Assembly (NCBI RefSeq): GCF_933775445.1
Contig: NC_065876.1
Span: 26,226,001-26,290,000 of the forward strand
Length of the DNA stretch: 64,000 bases
Source: Argentina anserina
Lineage: Eukaryota > Streptophyta > Magnoliopsida > Rosales > Rosaceae
Reading direction: 5' to 3'
Shown: in pieces, positions 57,650-64,000 of the stretch
How the letters are laid out: each line of letters starts with the position of its first letter
Position numbering within the stretch: position 1 is the first letter of the stretch
Made by a program: the position numbers and the translations under genes
Notes under the pieces: generated by a model
The model's database searches: none
Told to the model about the DNA's origin: nothing
What the model saw: the letters and a program-made list of their open reading frames with translations, nothing else

Positions 57650-58414
57650 ATGTCTGAAGAGAAAGTACAGCTGCTGGGTCACTGGGCAAGCCCTTTTGCC
57701 CTCAGAGTCGAATGGACCTTGAAGCTGAAAGAGATCGAGTACGAATATGTTCAAGAGGACCTCCCAAACAAAAGTCACTTGCTCTTGAAGTACAACCCTG
57801 TGTACAAAAAGATACCGGTCCTCGTGCATGGTGGTAAGCCTATAGCAGAGTCGCTGGTTATACTTGAATACCTGGACGAGAATTGGAAGCATAATCCAAT
57901 CCTGCCGGAAGATCCCTATGAAAGAGCTCAGGCTCGCTTCTGGGCCAGATTTGTTGAAGAGAAGGTAACAGACAAGCTAAATTGCAATTGCAATATCATT
58001 ACAACTTTACTTTATGGACTTAAATAAATTAAAAACATTCATCATTCTTGATTTCAGTTTATACCAGCAATGATGAGTGCATTCTCAAAGAAAGGAGAAG
58101 AGAAAGAAAAGGCTGCAAAGGAAGCAAGAGAGAACCTCAAGATTCTGGAAAGTGGACTTGGGGAAAAGCAATTCTTTGGAGGTGAGAGCATAGGCTTTGT
58201 TGACATAGCTGCCGGGTGGATTGGAGTTTGGGCTAGAATGGTTGAGGAGATTGCAGAGGTAACTTTAATTGACATCGAGACGATGCCTCTGCTTGATGCT
58301 TGGTTCAGAAGAGTCCTTGACGTTCCAATTATTAAAGAATGCCTCCCACCTCAAGATAAAGTGCTGGAACGCTTTAAAGGCTTTCACCAGTTTTTGACCG
58401 GAGGATCAAGTTGA
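57650..58414 (+). CDS. glutathione S-transferase, tau class, 223 aa
   Basis: Two exons: join(57650..57964,58058..58414), 672 nt. Tau GSTs are plant-specific cytosolic dimers that conjugate glutathione to xenobiotics and oxidised lipids. The N-terminal thioredoxin-like domain has the catalytic serine in [13 protein letters not shown] (Ser14) and the glutathione-binding [19 protein letters not shown] stretch (cis-Pro, Glu-Ser). The C-terminal all-helical domain (from ~90) contains [11 protein letters not shown] at the exon junction and FVDIAAGW. The single intron after the FVEEK codon is the usual tau-class position. Length is normal and no residues appear missing. Confidence 0.95.
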
Positions 58415-58648
58415 AGAATTTGCCACCATTTCTGCCTGGTTCTGCATACAATTATCATCAGATTTAGCATGTGTGTACTATTCATATGGAAAAGAATAAA
58501 ATGAGCTTAGCACAGTTCTTGTTGGCAGCAATTGATGAAATAAATGGAGACATATTAGTACCTTAAAAAACCATGACAAGTATTATGTCTGGTGACAATG
58601 ACCCAAAAAGCAGTAGTCATCAATTATATTCACACGCCTTGCATCTGC

Positions 58649-60264
58649 TTACACACAAACTTTGAGAGCACGGACAAGAGCAGAAATCTCGTCATCCATC
58701 TCAATTTTGTCCTTCTCCATCATCTTAAGGATGAGAGACGCTGACCTTTGAGCAGAATTGCACATTCTCAGCAATGATTTGTATAATGGCAAACTTGCAA
58801 TACCCAAGTCGTGAATAACTCTTATATACCAGTTTGCATCCTCAAATTTTCCCTGCCTCTCAAAATAATCAGCAAAGGCCATAACAGTATCATCTGCTGG
58901 CCTCCAGTGACAGTTTTGCAACACCGCTAATCCTTGTTTCATTGCTTCAACTGCTCCCTCCATGTTATCGTTTTTCAGCCTTCCTTCCATAAGGATCTCC
59001 CATGTCTTGTAATTCGGGCAACCGCCTCTATCCAACGTGTGCTGATGTAATGACTCGGCTTTCTCCACCATCCCATTCCGCATGTATGCACCTAGAAGGA
59101 CATTAGAGACTCGAATATCATACTTAAAACAATTGCACTCCCATTCCCTGAAAACCCTATCTGCTTCCATAATATCACCTAGCTTCACCAAGCACAACAC
59201 TATATGCATGTAATTAGTACTTGGAATTCTTCCTGCGACTCCCTTACTAGCTTCCCAAAGTCGTAGAACATCCTCTTTACTCCTCAAAGACGTATACTGT
59301 GTAATGAGGAAGAAATAACCAAGACGATTACAGTTAGAAAGCTTCTCTTCCGCATTTATCAAAGCCATCTTGGCTTTCTCAACAAGTCCCGCTTTCGTAT
59401 AGATACCAGCTAAGGTCGACAAAGTGCTCCATCCAACCTGAACATTCACATCACTCACCATTTCCTTATAAACCTTCTCAACCCTCTCAACCCCAGACAG
59501 CTTCGCACACGCATTCATCCAAAGATTATACGAAAGAACAGTCAGCGGCATCTTGTTACTCCTCATCCTCTCTACAACAAGCGGCACCTTCCCAAACTGC
59601 GCCGTGGCCATATACAACTTCATCATCTCATTATACAAATGAGGGCTCACCACCAGCCCCAACCCTCCCAGCTTCTGCATCAACGCCTCTGCCTTCTCCA
59701 CGTCCCTTTCGACAACATAACCGTGTAAAAGAGCTACACAAGCCGCTTTTCGCAACGCCGCATCAGTCAACTGCTCAAAATACTCCTCTGCTTCCAACAT
59801 TCCATTCACTTTGATTATCAATTGTAATCTTATGACATGATCCACCGGCGACATTCTATAGTTGCTTTGCGTTTCGATACATTTTATAACCTAATAATTA
59901 ACAACAACCGATACGAGCTAATCAAAATCAGACACCATCATTATGCTCATTCATTTTTATTGCACAACAAAAATTTGAAGTGACAAAAATTGCGGCAAAC
60001 CTGAAGAGCGTGGGTGAAGCGCTTGGATTTGAAGAGCTGGATGGAAATGCCGCGGAGTTGGGGGGCGGAGACCTTGCGGCCTTGACTGACCCAATCTTGA
60101 ACCACGGCGGTGGCGGTGGTCCGGCCCGGAGTTTTGAGCTTGAAAATCTGGCTCTTGAGGTCGGCGACCGGCGAAGATGAGGAGGCGAGTGATGATATCT
60201 GCCTCCACGTGGCGGAAAGTGGGATCTGCCGATTCAGACCGGCGATGGAGCAACGGCTCGCCAT
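58649..60264 (-). CDS. P-class pentatricopeptide repeat protein, probably mitochondrial, 501 aa
   Basis: The model is complement(join(58649..59890,60001..60264)), two exons, 1506 nt. PPR proteins bind organelle RNA base-specifically for splicing, stability or translation. The N-terminus (MASRCSIAGLNRQIPLSATW, then SSLASSSS) is Arg/Ser-rich and acid-free, like a mitochondrial presequence. Exon 1 continues to TAVVQDWVSQGRKV, a family motif. Exon 2 opens IETQSNYRMSPVDHVIRLQL and carries about eight 35-residue PPR repeats (for example TVLSYNLWMNACAKLSGVER, YDIRVSNVLLGAYMRNGMVE). There is no E, DYW or SMR tail. It belongs to the P-class group with the RMSP.DHAIRLDLI segment, as in several Arabidopsis proteins. 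It is divergently arranged with the DnaJ gene. Confidence 0.92.
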
Positions 60265-60955
60265 GGCTGCGGGTTGAAGAGTGAGGACTAGGAAATGAGA
60301 GAGGAGTATATAAGAAACTGAGGAGAATATTGTATAGATACAAATACATGTACGCAAAATATACGTACTTATGTAGCAAGACACGGAAGCCACTTTTTTT
60401 TTTGGTTAAAAGCAAGCCACTTTTAGTTATGTTATTGTTAGCAATGTAAGTGACCACATAACTACTGGATATGTTAATTGTATCAAAATACATTTATTAT
60501 TTGAACATTTTGTGAAACGATCATTTTGACATGCATAGAAATTAGGAAGATTGGACGAGTAGTTAATTTAACATGAAACTATAATGTCTAATATTTGACT
60601 AACTGCACTATTAGTTTGTGGTCAATAATTTTAATTAGTTTTTCTAGTTTTCATTGAGAAACTTACGAATATCTTAGTATAAAAACTGAAGCGCGTGTGT
60701 TGATGACTCACTAAATATAACCGAGATGACATGCTGTCTCATCTCATTCTACATAATATCAATAGAAAAAAAAAACTAAAAGAGAAAACAAAAGTATATA
60801 CCGTACGGTATGAAGCACCATAAATTTTAGTTTTGTTTGAGAAAAAGTATGATGTATGCTACAAACGTGAATACCGGAATACGTAACTTTATATGTATGC
60901 TAGATGAGCGAAACGGTGTCGTTGGCTTCTCGTAGCGGGCACGCATAGTATAAAG

Positions 60956-61341
60956 CTAGGCTGGATAGAATCGGATACGGATACATGGAAGCGAAACGTT
61001 TGGAAACGCGTAAACGTGTTTTTCAAAAAAATTTAGGAAGTGGGTACGTTTTGGAAACGTCGAAATAAAAAATATATATAAAAATATATAAAGTATACAA
61101 AAAAAAATAAATATAATAATAAATTTTTAATTTAAGTAATTCAAAATCTCAAATAAAAAAACATAAAAAAACCTTTATTTTTTAGAAACTCGCGTTTCCA
61201 CCGCGTTTCCAAAACTCATTTTTCTGGAAACACGTTTTCGGGCGTTTCCGGCGCGTTTCCGGACGTTTCCAAAGTGGTTCCGGAATGGTTCCGCTTCGGA
61301 AGCGGGAAACGTGGGTGTATGCACGTTTCCGTGCTTCCTAG
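60956..61341 (+). mobile_element. hAT MITE in the PPR/DnaJ divergent promoter, 386 bp
   Basis: Perfect 8-bp duplications GTATAAAG (60948-60955 and 61342-61349) flank CTAGGCTGGATAG at the left and GTGCTTCCTAG at the right. The interior is built of GGAAACG / CGTTTCC motifs in both orientations around an AT-rich centre. It is the same family as 21375-22108 (opposite orientation). Its right end is 164 bp from the DnaJ start codon. Confidence 0.93.
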
Positions 61342-61492
61342 GTATAAAGGTTTTGGGGAACAAAGAAACTAAACCCTGTCGGCGCGTGAATGACTGATTT
61401 AGACTCGACCGTCGTTCATTCATTTCTGGATTCTTCCGCTCAAATTACCATAGCAAAGTCCCAATTTCAAAACTTAAAGAATCACTTCTCCA

Positions 61493-61501
61493 AAACCCTA
61501 A
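61493..61501 (+). promoter_or_regulatory. telo-box (AAACCCTAA) next to the DnaJ start codon
   Basis: AAACCCTAA ends 4 bp before the ATG at 61506. This motif is enriched just around the transcription start of plant genes for translation and organelle biogenesis. Here it lies in the 5' leader of a mitochondrial chaperone gene. A functional role is inference. Confidence 0.4.
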
Positions 61502-61505
61502 CGTC

Positions 61506-62900
61506 ATGCGCAAATTGAGCTTGCTTGGCCTCGTAAGCACACCTCACCTCACCTCTTCCATTTATTTTTTTCTCCTGCAATTGTTTCTGTTCATTCTCAC
61601 CAATTCAACCTGTTTAAACGCAGTGCCGGAGGCGCGTACTTTCCCCGTTCGCCGGAGAATCGGTCACTGATCACCGGAGACTTTGCCCGCTGACAGAGGC
61701 ATTGTGTCGAACACCTGGTGAGCACTACATGTTTAGCTCAGTAATTCATAATGTGGCCAAAGAATCGTTCATAATTTCTATGATTGATTTGAGTGATTAG
61801 GTTTGAGCTCTTCTTCTGGTTCGGTAGCTGGTTTCGCAACTTCGTTTGGGAATCGTCATTTCCACGCCTCAGGTTTTGAAGCTCTCTATTCATTTCCTGT
61901 AGTTTATTTTTGAGTTTATTTTTGGCTTAAATGTTGGTGATCTTCGCAGGATTTTGCTGTGCACCGCAACGAGACGACTATGAAACTCTCGGCGTTTCGA
62001 AAAGCGCAGGCAAATATGAGATTAAGAAGGCTTTTCGAACGGTCAGTATGTTATTATTTGGAAGGGTTTAAGGGTGATTTGAGGTCCTGGGGGGGGGGGA
62101 TGTGTAAGCATTTGGTTGTTTATATGTGGATTAGAGAAGCTTTGTGACCTTAATGCATCCTAAGCATAAACAAAATGCAACTGTGGTTTGTGCTCACCGC
62201 GAAATGAAAAATGATATAAAACAAAACCGAAACTGGCCATAATGTTGCTGATGAACATCTTGGGAGAGGAGGAGGTAGCTAGCTTATGGTGAACTTGTTC
62301 ATTGTAGACAGAATAACTTGTCGGAGTATCCTTTATTGCAAACTTTGTCTTAATTTTAGGACTACTGTAGTCTATATGTAACTACATCATTTCTCACTAG
62401 TTTTAAACATCTGGTTAATGGTTTAATATGGGAATTCTATGAAGCTGAGTAATAATTTTTAGCTATCAATTATATGGCTTTATTGTGACCTTTATGCATC
62501 ATCAAAGCCATGTCAGATGTTTTATCTTTTGAGTGAATACATCTGTGTCGTGCCATTGTTTTAGCTGTGATTAATATATATTCGAGCTGTTAACACTGAA
62601 TATTTATGCAGCTGGCCAAGAAATACCATCCTGATGCAAATAGGAACAATCCTTCTTATAAGAGAAAATTTCAGGAGATAAGAGAAGCTTACGAGGTGTG
62701 CTATATGACTGATCCAAACATTTACCAAATTCATATACGAGCTTTTCAGAGCTGTCTATTTTATGTGTTCATATATCATTATCACCAAAATTCTGAAATA
62801 TTTTGCAAACTCTCCTAAATTGGGTGTATAAACATTTTTTTTTCATTGTGGAATCCAGACATTGCAAGATCCTGAAAAGAGGGCAGAATATGACATGGTA

Positions 62901-62945
<45 letters not shown>

Positions 62946-64000
62946 CAATACGCATCCAGCATTAATTTGTAATTGTCCTCCTTTTTTGGCACATTTTTCT
63001 ATTTTATGTATGGGTGAAAGTTTAATTGTTCCTCTATATTGTTTACTCATTTTTATTTATACTTGGTGTTCCATGCAGAAGCAATCAAGTGGGTATACTG
63101 CTGGTGATGCAGAAGATTTTAGATATAATTATCAAACACACGGTTCTACAGCTGATGCAGGGGGGTTCGGACATGGTTTTAAACCTCACTTCTCCAGTTC
63201 ATTTCATAAAATATTCTCAGAGGTATTTCAGTTCATATTCTTATTTAAAGCTCAATGTATCCTGTTGCTGCAGCTAGGTCGACTCTCTAATCTTCATTGT
63301 TCTGAAAGTTATTTGATATTGCAGATATTTGAACGTGATTTCGATCAAGTAGCACCTGACATTCAGGTAAAGTTGTTTTGCCTATGGTTGTGCTTGCTAT
63401 ATGACTGTCTTTTGTGATTAGCTCAAGTGTTTATTGTTCTTAATGCATTTCATAGGTGGAGCTTTCACTCTCTTTTTCTGAAGCTGTTAGAGGATGCACA
63501 AGGCATATGTCTGTCACTGCACATGTTCCCTGTGATTCTTGTGGTTAGTTTTTTTTTTTTAATTTCTTTTATATTTGGGTAACTGTTCTTCATGTGAGTT
63601 GATTACATATTTTTAGATCATAATGTCTTTAGAAAACCTCTCCTCATATAAGCATCATTTTTTTTATTGGACACCTTGCATAATCACAGAGTGATCTGTT
63701 TATTTGATTAGTTTTTTTGAAGTCTTTGTAACTGTTATACAGGAATATTCCCAATACTATTCGTTTTATATACAGATTTGATTGTGTCGAGGTACAAGAA
63801 TCACACGTAGTTTTAGTGATACTGACTTTTTTTTTTCGGAAGTGGTTTTAAACCCAGCTTAGCTGGGAGGCTCAGCCCCAGTGATCCCTATTGCTGATGA
63901 AGCCACATTTTAATAAAAGTTTTCTCCTTGCCGATTTGAGTGATGTTGGTATTCTGTGTTACTTTCCTTCAGATGTGGTATTTGGAATAAAAGATCAGAG
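61506..64000 (+). CDS. ATJ1: mitochondrial DnaJ co-chaperone, ATJ1-like (partial, runs off the window)
   Basis: Visible exons: 61506..61532, 61624..61717, 61801..61872, 61950..62041, 62612..62695, 62859..62897, 63079..63222, 63325..63366, 63456..63543 (227 codons plus 1 nt). It would stimulate mitochondrial Hsp70. Residues 1-60 are Arg/Ser-rich with a presequence character (MRKLSLLGLCRRRVLSPF). The J-domain (about 73-136) has DDYETLGVSKSA and the essential HPD (101-103), then ANRNNPS and FQEIREAYE. A middle segment SSSFHKIFSEIFE leads to PDIQVELSLSFSEAVRGCT and the first zinc-finger pair CDSC. These match the order and wording of Arabidopsis ATJ1. The remaining zinc finger and C-terminal domains lie beyond 64000. 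No following exon is confidently seen before the edge. Confidence 0.9.
62904..62942 (+). repeat. (CT)19 microsatellite in intron 6 of the DnaJ gene
   Basis: Uninterrupted TC dinucleotides begin 7 bp after the exon-6 donor. A pyrimidine tract this near a 5' splice site could bind splicing regulators such as PTB; that is inference only. Confidence 0.9.
63829..63910 (-). mobile_element. possible short retroposon with oligo(A) tail (minus strand), intronic
   Basis: Read on the minus strand the stretch runs from GTGGCTTCATCAGCAATAGG through CTGGGGCTGAGCCTCCCAGC and TTTAAAACCACTTCCG into an A10 run. This is a shape typical of a truncated LINE or SINE 3' end. No target duplication could be fixed. 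Confidence 0.3.

Noticed and set aside
59980..60180. Plus-strand ORF opposite PPR exon 1
   Set aside because: It is a shadow frame of the PPR first exon, GC-rich and without a motif.
63974..64000. Next DnaJ exon after the acceptor-like TTCAG at 63973
   Set aside because: The codons produced (D-V-V-F-G) do not fit the expected CxxCxGxG zinc-finger continuation. The true exon is probably beyond the window.

Overview
This is a nuclear window from a flowering plant. It has spliceosomal genes with GT-AG introns, AT-rich intergenic DNA, Ty1/copia and Ty3/gypsy retrotransposons, many hAT-type miniature elements, and plant-specific families (tau-class GST, P-class PPR, plant SAICAR synthetase, malectin/LRR-I type receptor kinase). 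A eudicot, probably a rosid, fits best; the species cannot be named from sequence alone.

Layout. 1-13.4 kb is a nest of transposons. A degenerate copia element (gag, protease, integrase, RT and RNase H remnants, 3' LTR at 13230-13411) is split by a hAT-like element carrying about 4.5 copies of a ~505-bp satellite (515-3239) and by a gypsy element with 1.5-kb LTRs (5207-11041). 13.4-16.7 kb holds a hAT MITE, a LINE relic and a duplicated (TTC)n promoter segment. 16.7-24.05 kb is the most interesting locus. A thaumatin-like (PR-5) gene has a consensus splice donor exactly at its end. That donor joins in frame to a transmembrane exon and a complete receptor-kinase domain, predicting a 680-residue secreted-TLP / membrane / kinase receptor. 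Its introns carry several MITEs. 24.1-33.9 kb is repeat territory: a palindromic foldback element, a MULE with a perfect 9-bp target duplication, minisatellites and hairpin repeats.

33.9-64 kb is more gene-rich. It holds a PEPKR2-like kinase (minus), a transposon-like stretch, plastid SAICAR synthetase (PUR7, 12 exons), a short gag-protease gypsy element, a decayed LRR region broken by two independent hAT insertions (one an apparently complete 4.4-kb element with an intact 814-residue transposase), a tau-class glutathione transferase, a PPR gene (minus) and, divergent from it, a mitochondrial DnaJ/ATJ1-type gene that runs off the right edge.

The genes do not form a pathway. They are ordinary plant genes with separate promoters: purine synthesis, organelle RNA processing, organelle protein folding, detoxification and signalling. 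The TLP-kinase locus is the candidate unusual system. Gene models were built by hand from splice consensus and reading-frame phase. The total phases of the kinase, PEPKR2, PUR7, GST and PPR models each close exactly to a multiple of three.
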